A DNA stretch of 64,000 bases from Actinocrinis sp035653575 (GTDB taxonomy: Bacteria > Actinomycetota > Actinomycetes > Streptomycetales > Catenulisporaceae). The translations under genes were made by a program, and so were the position numbers. The stretch lies in contig NZ_DASRBQ010000006.1 in the NCBI RefSeq assembly GCF_035653575.1, forward strand, positions 1-64,000. The letters are read 5' to 3'. The notes under the pieces were generated by a model. That model searched no databases, was not told where the DNA came from, and saw nothing but the letters and a program-made list of their open reading frames with translations. Positions 8,981 through 17,311 of the stretch are shown here, one piece after another. Numbering within the stretch: the stretch's first letter is position 1; every line of letters begins with the position of its first letter.

Positions 8981-9007
8981 GCGCCGGACCGGGTCGGGAT
9001 CCGGCGC
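8981..9007. terminator. Hairpin between convergent Nudix and uvrB genes
   Basis: GCGCCGGA (8981-8988) and TCCGGCGC (9000-9007) are perfect 8-bp arms around an 11-nt loop, between two converging genes. It lacks a T tract, as is usual for actinobacterial terminators, and could act in both directions. Confidence 0.5.
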
Positions 9008-9022
9008 CCACCTGAGTCCGCG

Positions 9023-11140
9023 TCAGACTCCCGCGGCGCGCATGCCGCGCAGCTCCTTCTTCAGTTCGCCGATCTCGTCGCGGAAGCGCGCGGCCAGCTC
9101 GAAGCGCAGCTCGGCCGCCGCCGCGTGCATCTGGGCGCTGAGGTCCTCGATCAGCGCCTCCAGCTCCTCGGCCGGCTTTCCGACGAAGTCCAGCGTCGAC
9201 ACCCCGCCCTTGGACCCGACGCCGGGGACCGGCGCCTTGCCGGAGCCCCCTCTTCCCATACCGCGCTGGCGTGCCGTGCCGCCGAGCAGTTCCCTGGTGT
9301 CGGCGTCCTCGCGGGCCAGCGAGTCGGTGATGTCCGCGATGCGCTTGCGCAGCGGGGTGGGGTCGATGCCGTGTTCCTCGTTGTACGCGATCTGCTTCGC
9401 TCGCCGCCGGTTCGTCTCGTCGATGGCTTTGGCCATGCCGGGGGTGATCTTGTCGGCGTACATGTGGACCTGGCCGGACACGTTTCGCGCGGCGCGGCCG
9501 ATGGTCTGGATCAGCGAGGTGCCGCTGCGCAGGAAGCCCTCCTTGTCCGCGTCCAGGATCGCGACCAGCGAGACCTCCGGCAGGTCCAGGCCCTCGCGCA
9601 GCAGGTTGATGCCGATCAGCACGTCGAAGACGCCGAGGCGCAGCTCGCGCAGCAGCTCGACCCGGCGCAGCGTGTCGATGTCCGAGTGCAGATAGCGGAC
9701 CTTGACGCCCAGCTCGAGCAGATAGTCCGTCAGGTCCTCGGCCATCTTCTTGGTCAGCGTGGTGACCAGCACCCGCTCGTCCCGATCGGCCCGGGTGCGG
9801 ATCTCGTGTACCAGGTCGTCGATCTGACCCTGCGTCGGCTTGACGATGACCTCGGGGTCGATCAGGCCGGTCGGCCGGATGACCTGCTCGACCACGCCGC
9901 TGGCTTGGGACAGCTCGTAGGGTCCCGGGGTTGCGGACAGGTAGACGGTCTGTCCGATGCGCTCGACGAACTCTTCCCAGCGCAGGGGACGGTTGTCGAC
10001 GGCGGAGGGGAGGCGGAACCCGTGGTCGACCAGCACCCGCTTGCGCGAGGCGTCGCCCTCGTACATCGCGCCGATCTGCGGGACCGTCTGGTGCGACTCG
10101 TCGATCACCAGCAGGAAGTCCTCGGGGAAGAAGTCCAGCAGGGTGTTGGGGGCGCTGCCTGGCTCGCGGCCGTCGATGTGCCGGGAGTAGTTCTCGATGC
10201 CGTTGCAGAACCCGACCTCGCGCATCATCTCCAGGTCGTAGGTGGTGCGCATGCGCAGCCGCTGCGCCTCGAGCAGCTTGCCCTGCCGCTCCAGCTCGGC
10301 CAGCCGGTCGGCCAGTTCGGCCTCGATGCCCTCGATCGCGCGGGCCATCCGCTCGGGGCCGGCCACGTAGTGCGTGGCCGGGAAGATGTAGAGCTCCGCG
10401 TCGTCGGTCAGCACCTCGCCGGTGACCGGGTGCAGGGTCATCAGCCGCTCGACCTCGTCGCCGAACAGCTCGATGCGCACGGGGTGCTCTTCGTAGACCG
10501 GGAACACCTCGACCGTGTCCCCGCGCACCCGGAAGGTGCCTCGGGTGAAGGCCAGGTCGTTGCGCGAGTACTGGATGGAGACCAGCTTGCGCAGCAGCCG
10601 GTCGAGCCCGTACTCCTCGCCGACCTTGAGCCGGATCATCCGGTCCACGTACTCCTGCGGCGTGCCCAGGCCGTAGATGCAGGACACCGAGGCGACCACG
10701 ACCACGTCCCGCCGGGTGAGCAGCGAGCTGGTGGCCGAGTGCCGCAGCCGCTCGACCTCCTCGTTGACGGAGGAGTCCTTCTCGATGTACGTGTCCGTCT
10801 GCGCGATGTACGCCTCGGGCTGGTAGTAGTCGTAGTACGAGACGAAGTACTCGACGGCGTTGTTCGGCAGCAGCTCGCGGAACTCGTTGGCCAGCTGGGC
10901 GGCCAGCGTCTTGTTCGGCGCCATCACCAGGGTCGGGCGTTGCAGCCGCTCGATCAGCCAGGCCGTGGTCGCGGACTTACCCGTGCCGGTCGCGCCGAGC
11001 AGCACGACGTCCTTCTCGCCGGCGCGCACCCGCCGCTCCAGCTCGGCGATCGCCTGCGGCTGGTCCCCGGAGGGCTGGTATTCGCTGACGACCTCGAAGG
11101 GCGCCACTTTTCGCTCAAGGTCGGTCAACGGTCGAGTCAT
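9023..11140 (-). CDS. uvrB: Excinuclease ABC subunit B
   Basis: DNA-damage-recognition helicase of nucleotide excision repair; it loads on DNA with UvrA and recruits UvrC. 705 aa, full length. Walker A GATGTGKSA (49-57), the beta-hairpin YYDYYQPEAY that inserts between strands, the DESH helicase box, and motifs V/VI (GINLLREGLDLPEV, QTIGRAARN) are all present. A C-terminal UVR motif (about 660-700) binds UvrC. I start at ATG 11140 because this gives the usual N-terminus (MTRPLTDLERKVAPF). The transcript is probably leaderless, with a PafBC-type promoter ending 7 nt upstream. The longer frame from 11170 would overlap that promoter. Confidence 0.97.
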   Translation of the reverse strand: MTRPLTDLERKVAPFEVVSEYQPSGDQPQAIAELERRVRAGEKDVVLLGATGTGKSATTAWLIERLQRPTLVMAPNKTLAAQLANEFRELLPNNAVEYFVSYYDYYQPEAYIAQTDTYIEKDSSVNEEVERLRHSATSSLLTRRDVVVVASVSCIYGLGTPQEYVDRMIRLKVGEEYGLDRLLRKLVSIQYSRNDLAFTRGTFRVRGDTVEVFPVYEEHPVRIELFGDEVERLMTLHPVTGEVLTDDAELYIFPATHYVAGPERMARAIEGIEAELADRLAELERQGKLLEAQRLRMRTTYDLEMMREVGFCNGIENYSRHIDGREPGSAPNTLLDFFPEDFLLVIDESHQTVPQIGAMYEGDASRKRVLVDHGFRLPSAVDNRPLRWEEFVERIGQTVYLSATPGPYELSQASGVVEQVIRPTGLIDPEVIVKPTQGQIDDLVHEIRTRADRDERVLVTTLTKKMAEDLTDYLLELGVKVRYLHSDIDTLRRVELLRELRLGVFDVLIGINLLREGLDLPEVSLVAILDADKEGFLRSGTSLIQTIGRAARNVSGQVHMYADKITPGMAKAIDETNRRRAKQIAYNEEHGIDPTPLRKRIADITDSLAREDADTRELLGGTARQRGMGRGGSGKAPVPGVGSKGGVSTLDFVGKPAEELEALIEDLSAQMHAAAAELRFELAARFRDEIGELKKELRGMRAAGV

Positions 11141-11147
11141 GACTACA

Positions 11148-11170
11148 ACGGTAGACGGACCCGCCGACAA
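11148..11170 (-). promoter_or_regulatory. PafBC-type (RecA-NDp) DNA-damage promoter of uvrB
   Basis: Reading the minus strand, TTGTCGGCG - 8 nt - TACCGT matches the actinobacterial LexA-independent damage promoter TTGTCRGTG-N8-TAnnnT at all fixed positions but one. The -10 ends exactly 7 nt before the uvrB ATG, which puts the transcript start at or next to the start codon and explains why no ribosome site is visible. No LexA-type palindrome was noticed nearby. Confidence 0.72.
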
Positions 11171-11221
11171 CGGGCGAGGACCCGGGACGGTGCTGGTCGG
11201 CGGCGAACCGCAGGACCGGGC

Positions 11222-11980
11222 TCAGCGCTGGGCGGCCTTGCGGAAGACGGGGCGCGGCAGGTGCCGCAGTCCGGACATGACGTAGCGCAGCGCGGCCGGG
11301 ACCCAGACGATCTCGGCGCCGCGGCGCAGCCCGGAGATGATGGCGTCGGCGACCGCGTCCGGGGTGGTGGACAGCGGGGCCTTCTCCATGCCCGCGGTCA
11401 TCTTCGTCTCGACGAAGCCGGGGCGTACCACCATGACGTGCACGCCGCTGCCGTGCAGCGAGTCGCCGAGGCCCTGCGCGAACGCGTCGAGCCCCGCCTT
11501 GGTCGAGCCGTAGATGAAGTTGGCCTTGCGGGCGCGCTCGCCGGCGACCGAGGAGAGCACCACCAGCGAGCCGTGGCCCTGCTTCTTGAGGGCGTTGGCG
11601 CACACCAGGCCGGAGGACATCGCGCCGACGTAGTTGGTCTGCGCGACCTTCGCGGCGGCCACCGGGTCCTGCTCGTCGCTGGCCTGATCGCCCAGCACGC
11701 CGAAGGCGAGCAGCACGACGTCCACGTCCCCGGCGGCGAAGACCGCGCCGAGCGTCTTCTCGTGCTCCTCGACCTGCGCCGCGTCGAAGGCGACGGTCTC
11801 CACCTCGGCGCCGTACGCGCGCAGGTCCTCGGCCGCCGCGTCGAGGCGCTCGGAGGGGCGGGCGGCCAGCACGATCCGCTTGGTCTTGCCCGCGGCCATC
11901 CGGCGGGCGGTGGCCAGCGCGATGTCCGAGGTGCCGCCCAGGATCAGCAGGGACTGGGCGGAACCGAGCGCGTCCTTCAT
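11222..11980 (-). CDS. dprE2: Decaprenylphospho-beta-D-erythro-pentofuranosid-2-ulose 2-reductase
   Basis: Short-chain dehydrogenase of 252 aa that reduces the 2-keto intermediate made by DprE1, completing epimerisation of decaprenyl-phosphoribose to decaprenyl-phosphoarabinose, the arabinofuranosyl donor for cell-wall arabinan. The NAD(P) motif is GGTSDIA (15-21), with catalytic Ser143/144, Tyr157 and Lys161 in SSVAGERARKANFIYGSTK, the characteristic DprE2 version of the SDR site. It follows dprE1 by 15 nt in the ubiA-dprE1-dprE2 operon. Confidence 0.93.
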   Translation of the reverse strand: MKDALGSAQSLLILGGTSDIALATARRMAAGKTKRIVLAARPSERLDAAAEDLRAYGAEVETVAFDAAQVEEHEKTLGAVFAAGDVDVVLLAFGVLGDQASDEQDPVAAAKVAQTNYVGAMSSGLVCANALKKQGHGSLVVLSSVAGERARKANFIYGSTKAGLDAFAQGLGDSLHGSGVHVMVVRPGFVETKMTAGMEKAPLSTTPDAVADAIISGLRRGAEIVWVPAALRYVMSGLRHLPRPVFRKAAQR

Positions 11981-11995
11981 GGTCTGTCAGCTTCC

Positions 11996-13429
11996 TTAGA
12001 GAGCGAGCCGGCGGGACTGGTCCGAGACGAACACCCCGTGCGGGTCCACCTTGGCACGTACCTCGCGGAAGTCGTCGAGGCGCGCGTACATGGCGGGCAG
12101 ATGAGCGGGCGCCAGGCGTGCGTCCTTGGCGAGGTAAACGCGGCCGCCCTCGGACAGCACCTGCTCGTCGAGCCAGTTGAGCAGCCGGTCGAGGCCGGGC
12201 GTGCCGGTCGGGAAGTCCAGCGCCAGCGTCCAGCCCTCCGCGGGGAAGGAGAGGTAGCCGGGCGAGCCCTTGCCGAAGCGCTTGAGCACGGAGACGAACG
12301 ACGGTGCCTGCACGCGGCTGATCCGCTCGACCATCCGACGGAACGTCACATCCGCGCTGAACGGGACGACGAACTGGTATTGGACGAAGCCTGCCTTGCC
12401 GTAGACCCGGTTCCAGTCGCGGATGCCGTCGAGGGGGTGGAAGAACCCGCCGATGGTGGCCAGGTGGTGGTGCGTGGACGGGGTCTTGCGGTACCAGACC
12501 TCGTTGGCGATCGCGATGGTGCGGCGGTTGAGCAGGCCGGAGGGGAACAGGTCGGGCGTGGAGGCCATCGGCTTGGCGGAGAACGCCAGCGGTTCGCCGC
12601 GGTGCTTGGCCGGGAGCTGGTCCAGGGCGGCGAAGTTGCCGCAGTCCAGCAGCGCGCGGCCGAGCTTCGGCCCCTTGGCCAGGCAGTCCATCCAGGCCAC
12701 GGTGTAGCGGTAGTCGGCGTCGGTGCCCGACAGCTTCTCCATCAGCGCGTCGAGGTTCGGCAGCTTGAAGGTGTCGACCGCGAGGCGCGAGGTCTCGATC
12801 GGGACCATGCGGATCGTCGCGGACAGCACGATGCCGGTCAGGCCCATGCCGCCGGCGGTGGCCCAGAAAAGCTCCGGGTCGGACTCGGGGGTCACGGTGC
12901 GGACGGAGCCGTCGGCGAGTAGCAGGTCGAGCGAGGTGACGTGCTGCGCGAAGGAGCCGTCGGCGTGGTGGTTCTTGCCGTGGATGTCGCTGCCGATCGC
13001 GCCGCCGACGGTGACGTACCGCGTCCCGGGCGTGACCGGCACGAAGTAGCCGAAGGGCACGAGTGCGCGCATCAGGGCGTGCAGCGAAACGCCGCCCTCT
13101 GCGGTAACGAGCCCGGTCTCTAGGTCAACCGAGAGGATGCGGTTGAGGCCGGTGAGGTCGAGCACGCGACCGCCGGCGTTCTGGGCGGGGTCGCCGTAGG
13201 AACGGCCCAGTCCGCGGGCGATGACGCCGCGCGGTCCGGCGGTGGCGACGGCCTCGGCGACCTCTTCCCGCGTGCGCGGGCGCAGGACCTCGGCGACCGT
13301 GGGCGAGGTGCGGCCCCAGCCACTGAGCAGCCGCGGGCCTTCCTCGGAGTCCGCGGCCGCGTCTGCCGCGCCCGGCCGGGCGAGCAGCGCTCCCTGCCCG
13401 GCGCCGGTGGACCACTGCTCAGCTGGCAT
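11996..13429 (-). CDS. dprE1: Decaprenylphosphoryl-beta-D-ribose 2-oxidase
   Basis: FAD-dependent oxidase subunit of the DprE1-DprE2 epimerase, 477 aa. The FAD-binding half has ARGLGRSYGDPAQN (71-84) and GSDIHGKNHH (His150). The substrate half keeps the catalytic Lys (Lys435 in YLAKDAR, equivalent to M. tuberculosis Lys418). The position of M. tuberculosis Cys387, the covalent target of benzothiazinones in GWNICVDFP, is Ala403 here (GWTLALDFP). The ATG overlaps the ubiA stop by 11 nt, so translation is coupled. Confidence 0.95.
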   Translation of the reverse strand: MPAEQWSTGAGQGALLARPGAADAAADSEEGPRLLSGWGRTSPTVAEVLRPRTREEVAEAVATAGPRGVIARGLGRSYGDPAQNAGGRVLDLTGLNRILSVDLETGLVTAEGGVSLHALMRALVPFGYFVPVTPGTRYVTVGGAIGSDIHGKNHHADGSFAQHVTSLDLLLADGSVRTVTPESDPELFWATAGGMGLTGIVLSATIRMVPIETSRLAVDTFKLPNLDALMEKLSGTDADYRYTVAWMDCLAKGPKLGRALLDCGNFAALDQLPAKHRGEPLAFSAKPMASTPDLFPSGLLNRRTIAIANEVWYRKTPSTHHHLATIGGFFHPLDGIRDWNRVYGKAGFVQYQFVVPFSADVTFRRMVERISRVQAPSFVSVLKRFGKGSPGYLSFPAEGWTLALDFPTGTPGLDRLLNWLDEQVLSEGGRVYLAKDARLAPAHLPAMYARLDDFREVRAKVDPHGVFVSDQSRRLAL

Positions 13430-14501
13430 AGAACACTCCCAATGCGAAGCAGGCGAGCCAGATCGCCGCGATGGCCATGATCACCCGGTCGCCGAGCAGG
13501 ACGTCCTCGGGTTCTCCGGCGCTGCCCGCGTCGACGAACATGGCGTAGCGCAGGAAGAGGAAGGACCAGGGCACGATCGAGATCTCGTGCCAGTTCACCC
13601 CGGAGGTGTGCTGGCTCAGGTTGAAGGCCCACAGGGCGTAGGTGAGGATCGTGAGGCCCGCGGCCATCTGCCAGACGAAGCGCAGGTATGACTCGGAGTA
13701 CGCGGCCAGGGACTTGCGGGTGGTGGCGGCGGCCTCGCCCATGAGGATCATCTCGGAGTGCCGCTTGCCGGCCACCATGAACAGCGAGCCGAAGGCCGTG
13801 GTCAGCAGGAACCACTGGGACAGCCCGATGCCGGCCGCGACGCCGCCGATCATCGCGCGCAGCAGGAAGCCGCCGGCGACCAGCGCGAGGTCCAGGACCA
13901 GGATGTGCTTGAACCAGGCGCTGTAGGACAGGTGCATGGCCAGATAGACCGCGATGACGGCGGCGGTGGCCGGGTTCGCGGCCAGCGCGACGCCGAGCGC
14001 CGCGACGGAGAGCACGACGACCATGCCCCAGGCCAGCGGGATGGGGATGAGGCCCGCGGCGATCGGCCGGTGCCGCTTCTTGGGGTGCATCCGGTCGGCC
14101 TCGACGTCGAGCGCGTCGTTGGCGTAGTACACGGCCGCGGCGGCGAGGCAGAACGCGGCGAACGCGATGCCGCTCGCGCTGAGCACCGCGGATTCGTTGA
14201 TCCGGCCGGCCGCCAGCGGGGCGGTGAGCACCAGGAAGTTCTTGACCCACTGCTTGGGCCTGGCCTCGCGCACCAGCGCGCGCACCAGCTTCACGCCGCT
14301 GGCCGGCGCCGGGCCGGCGTGCTGGACGCCCAGCGGGACCGGAAGCAGTGCGGGTTCGGCCGGTCCGTCGTCCGCCGCGGACGCGGAGCCGGCGCCGGGG
14401 TCGGTCACCTGGACCGTGCCGCCCTCGTCGTCGTCCGGTTCGGCCGCGCCGTCGGAGGAGGCGGTCGCGGACCGGCTGCGCTGCCGCGCGGGAATCGTCA
14501 C
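13419..14501 (-). CDS. ubiA: Decaprenyl-phosphate phosphoribosyltransferase, UbiA family
   Basis: Membrane prenyltransferase that joins 5-phosphoribosyl pyrophosphate to decaprenyl phosphate, the first step toward decaprenyl-phosphoarabinose. The signature NDALDVEADRMHPKKRHRPI (about 128-147) is the version of the UbiA Asp-rich motif specific to this branch. About eight or nine membrane helices follow a disordered acidic N-terminus of about 70 residues. I chose GTG 14501 (360 aa) because GGAGG sits 8 nt upstream; GTG 14504 is adjacent and an open frame continues to 14678. Confidence 0.92.
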   Translation of the reverse strand: MTIPARQRSRSATASSDGAAEPDDDEGGTVQVTDPGAGSASAADDGPAEPALLPVPLGVQHAGPAPASGVKLVRALVREARPKQWVKNFLVLTAPLAAGRINESAVLSASGIAFAAFCLAAAAVYYANDALDVEADRMHPKKRHRPIAAGLIPIPLAWGMVVVLSVAALGVALAANPATAAVIAVYLAMHLSYSAWFKHILVLDLALVAGGFLLRAMIGGVAAGIGLSQWFLLTTAFGSLFMVAGKRHSEMILMGEAAATTRKSLAAYSESYLRFVWQMAAGLTILTYALWAFNLSQHTSGVNWHEISIVPWSFLFLRYAMFVDAGSAGEPEDVLLGDRVIMAIAAIWLACFALGVFYAS

Positions 14502-14653
14502 CACGTCACCCTCCCAAGATTGATCGGTCCGGCCGACGGCGGGAGCACCGCCGGGGGACCTCGGGGCGAAAACACAGTCTCGTCGGGTCTGACGCCGCGC
14601 CCCGGTCCGTCGGTTCGCGCGGTCCTGCCTGGACAGACGGCTACCGGAGGTTA

Positions 14654-15355
14654 TCAGGATCGGGGCCGTCGGCCCCACTCGGCCGACTGGGCCGAGCCGG
14701 CGCCGCCGGGCTCTTTCCGCACGTCATCCGAGACCTGCCGGGGCGTGCCGCGTAATGTCACGATCCTGTCCCAGAGCGCGGCCACCTGATCGGCGAGTTG
14801 CTCGGGTGTTCCGTCGTTGTTGATAACCACGTCAGCGGCGGCCAGGCGGCGTTCACGAGGGGCTTGCGCGGCGATACGCGCGGACGCTTCCGCCTCAGTC
14901 ATGCCGCGGTCGCGGACCAGTCGGGCGATGCGTACCGCGTCCGCCGCGTCGACGACGATGACGAGTTCGAACAGGCTGGTCAGCCCGGATTCGACCAGCA
15001 GCGGGATGTCTTGAACGACGACGGAACCCTCGGGAGCGGCCATGACCCGTTCGGCCATCCAGGCGCGTACCCGCGGGTGCACGATGCCGTTCAGTACCGC
15101 GCGCCGGCTCTGGTCGGCGAATACGACGTTGGCGAGAGCGGCGCGGTCTAGGGCGCCGTCCGGGGCAAGTACCGCATCGCCGAACTCCTTGACGATGGCT
15201 GCCAGGCCTTCGGTGCCCGGAGCGACTACCTCGCGAGCGGCGACGTCCGCGTCGAGGATCAACGCGCCGCGGTCGGCGAGCAGTCGGGCAACGGTGGATT
15301 TACCCGCACCGATGCCGCCGGTCAGTCCGACCAAGACGGTTCGTGCCTCACTCAT
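14654..15355 (-). CDS. coaE: Dephospho-CoA kinase
   Basis: Phosphorylates the 3'-hydroxyl of dephospho-CoA with ATP, the last step of coenzyme A synthesis. P-loop GLTGGIGAGKST (10-21), the substrate/lid segment DADVAAREVVAPGTEG, and VQDIPLLVESGL are all typical. At 233 aa it has a hydrophilic C-terminal tail of about 30 residues beyond the usual fold. It lies downstream of rpsA past a strong terminator and 152 bp upstream of ubiA. Confidence 0.95.
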   Translation of the reverse strand: MSEARTVLVGLTGGIGAGKSTVARLLADRGALILDADVAAREVVAPGTEGLAAIVKEFGDAVLAPDGALDRAALANVVFADQSRRAVLNGIVHPRVRAWMAERVMAAPEGSVVVQDIPLLVESGLTSLFELVIVVDAADAVRIARLVRDRGMTEAEASARIAAQAPRERRLAAADVVINNDGTPEQLADQVAALWDRIVTLRGTPRQVSDDVRKEPGGAGSAQSAEWGRRPRS

Positions 15356-15459
15356 GGGGCCTCACCTTACTGAACGCATCCCGGGAAGCGGTGGTCAGCG
15401 CGGTTCTGACGAGCCGCCAGAAGGGGCCGCGAGCGGCGCACCGCCCACGGAACGGCGAC

Positions 15460-15498
15460 GGGCGCTTGAGGGAATCGCCAGGATTCCCTCAAGCGCCC
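15460..15498 (-). terminator. rpsA transcription terminator
   Basis: A perfect 17-bp stem (15460-15476 with 15482-15498, arms beginning GGGCGCTTGAGGG) with a 5-nt loop, between the rpsA stop and coaE start. It should isolate the highly expressed rpsA transcript from coaE. Confidence 0.8.
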
Positions 15499-15542
15499 GA
15501 TTCAACGCTCAGTCAGCTACCGCGGTGCGGTGAGCCGTCCGT

Positions 15543-17033
15543 TCAGCTCTGGCCGCCGGCCAGCTTCTCGCGCAGCGCGGCCAGGGCCTCGTCCGAGGCC
15601 AGCGCGCCGGTGCTCTCGGCCGGGGCCGAGGAGGAGTAGCTGGACGGGGCGGCCTCGCCCGGAGCGGCGGCGCCGCCGGCCGCGGCGGCCTCCGCGTCGG
15701 CCTTGCGGGCCTCGGAGATCTGCCGCTGGTGCTGCTCGAAGCGGGCCTGCGCCTCGGCGTACTGGCGCTCCCACTCCTCGCGCTGGGCGTCGAAGCCCTC
15801 GAGCCACTCGCCGGTCTCCGGGTCGAAGCCCTCGGGGTAGACGTAGTTGCCCTCGGCGTCGTACGAGGCGGTCATGCCGTACAGCGTCGGGTCGAACTGG
15901 TCGACGTTCGCGTCGCCGGTCAGACCCTCGTTCGCCTGCTTGAGCGAGAGCGAGATGCGGCGGCGGTCCAGGTCGATGTCGATGACCTTGACGAAGATCT
16001 CGTCGCCGACCTGCACGACCTGCTCGGGGATCTCCACGTGCCGCTCGGCCAGCTCGGAGATGTGCACCAGGCCCTCGATGCCCTCGTCCACCCGGACGAA
16101 CGCGCCGAACGGCACCAGCTTGGTGACCTTGCCGGGCACGACCTGCCCGATCTGGTGGGTGCGGGCGAACTGCTGCCACGGGTCTTCCTGGGTGGCCTTG
16201 AGCGAGAGCGAGACCCGCTCGCGGTCCATGTCCACGTCCAGGACCTCGACCGTGACCTCCTGGCCGACCTCGACGACCTCGGAGGGGTGGTCGATGTGCT
16301 TCCAGGACAGCTCGGAGACGTGCACCAGGCCGTCCACGCCGCCCAGGTCCACGAAGGCGCCGAAGTTGACGATGGAGGACACCACACCGTTGCGCACCTG
16401 GCCCTTGAGCAGGGTGGTGAGGAAGGTCTGGCGCACCTCGGACTGGGTCTGCTCGAGCCAGGCGCGGCGGGAAAGGACCACGTTGTTGCGGTTCTTGTCC
16501 AGCTCGATGATCTTGGCCTCGAGCTCCTTGCCGACGTAGGGCTGCAAGTCGCGCACCCGGCGCATCTCCACCAGCGAGGCGGGCAGGAAGCCGCGCAGGC
16601 CGATGTCGATGATCAGGCCGCCCTTGACCACCTCGATGACGGTGCCGGTGACGATCCCGTCCTCGTCCTTGATCTTCTCGATCGTGCCCCAGGCCCGCTC
16701 GTACTGAGCGCGCTTCTTGGACAGGATCAGCCGGCCTTCCTTGTCCTCCTTCTGGAGGACCAGGGCCTCGACGTGGTCGCCCACCGAGACGACCTCGTGC
16801 GGGTCCACGTCGTGCTTGATCGACAGCTCGCGGGACGGGATGACGCCCTCGGTCTTGTAGCCGATGTCGAGCAGGACCTCGTCCCGGTCGACCTTCACGA
16901 TGGTGCCGTCGACGATGTCGCCGTCGTTGAAGTACTTGATGGTCTCGTCGATCGCGGCGAGGAAGGCCTCCTCCGAACCGATGTCGTTGATCGCGACTTG
17001 TGGGGTTCGGACGGTCTCGGTGCTGCTCGTCAT
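15543..17033 (-). CDS. rpsA: 30S ribosomal protein S1
   Basis: mRNA-binding protein of the small ribosomal subunit, 496 aa with four S1 (OB-fold) repeats between about residues 35 and 365, the usual actinobacterial number. Each shows the G-x-V-x3-x-F/Y-GAFVD/R pattern, for example SSIVNFGAFVDLGGVDGLVH and KLVPFGAFVRVDEGIEGLVH. The C-terminal about 130 residues are acidic and low in complexity. ATG 17033 is chosen because homologues start at this MTSST-type N-terminus; the frame is open further upstream. Confidence 0.97.
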   Translation of the reverse strand: MTSSTETVRTPQVAINDIGSEEAFLAAIDETIKYFNDGDIVDGTIVKVDRDEVLLDIGYKTEGVIPSRELSIKHDVDPHEVVSVGDHVEALVLQKEDKEGRLILSKKRAQYERAWGTIEKIKDEDGIVTGTVIEVVKGGLIIDIGLRGFLPASLVEMRRVRDLQPYVGKELEAKIIELDKNRNNVVLSRRAWLEQTQSEVRQTFLTTLLKGQVRNGVVSSIVNFGAFVDLGGVDGLVHVSELSWKHIDHPSEVVEVGQEVTVEVLDVDMDRERVSLSLKATQEDPWQQFARTHQIGQVVPGKVTKLVPFGAFVRVDEGIEGLVHISELAERHVEIPEQVVQVGDEIFVKVIDIDLDRRRISLSLKQANEGLTGDANVDQFDPTLYGMTASYDAEGNYVYPEGFDPETGEWLEGFDAQREEWERQYAEAQARFEQHQRQISEARKADAEAAAAGGAAAPGEAAPSSYSSSAPAESTGALASDEALAALREKLAGGQS

Positions 17034-17311
17034 GGGGGAAAGGGCTCCGGATACGGATATGTGGTCGGATGACACACGCGGCGGAGCCTGACTCGGGAAC
17101 TGAGCGGTTCGAAAGTCGGTGCGGCCCCCTCGGTCCGAAGCCACACGGGTCCGCAGCGCAACAGCCAGGATACGGGCCGCACGCTTCCATGGTCAATCGA
17201 GCTTGGTGCGATCACACCGAACCGATACACGGCGGGGTGACACGTTATGAGCGTGCTGTGCGGACCACCGCAAGATAGCGTGTCGGGCTGTGCTTTTGGA
17301 AGGGCGGCGGC

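Noticed and set aside
11141..11170. Ten-residue longer N-terminus for UvrB
   Set aside because: It would place the start inside the PafBC-type promoter, and homologues begin at the shorter site.
8741..12922. Plus-strand open frame of 1393 codons
   Set aside because: Runs antisense through uvrB, dprE2 and dprE1. Low-complexity Leu/Asp/Gln composition typical of a GC-rich antisense frame.
14502..14678. Longer start for UbiA
   Set aside because: The extension is basic, low complexity, overlaps the coaE 3' end, and lacks a ribosome site, whereas GTG 14501 has GGAGG at ideal spacing.
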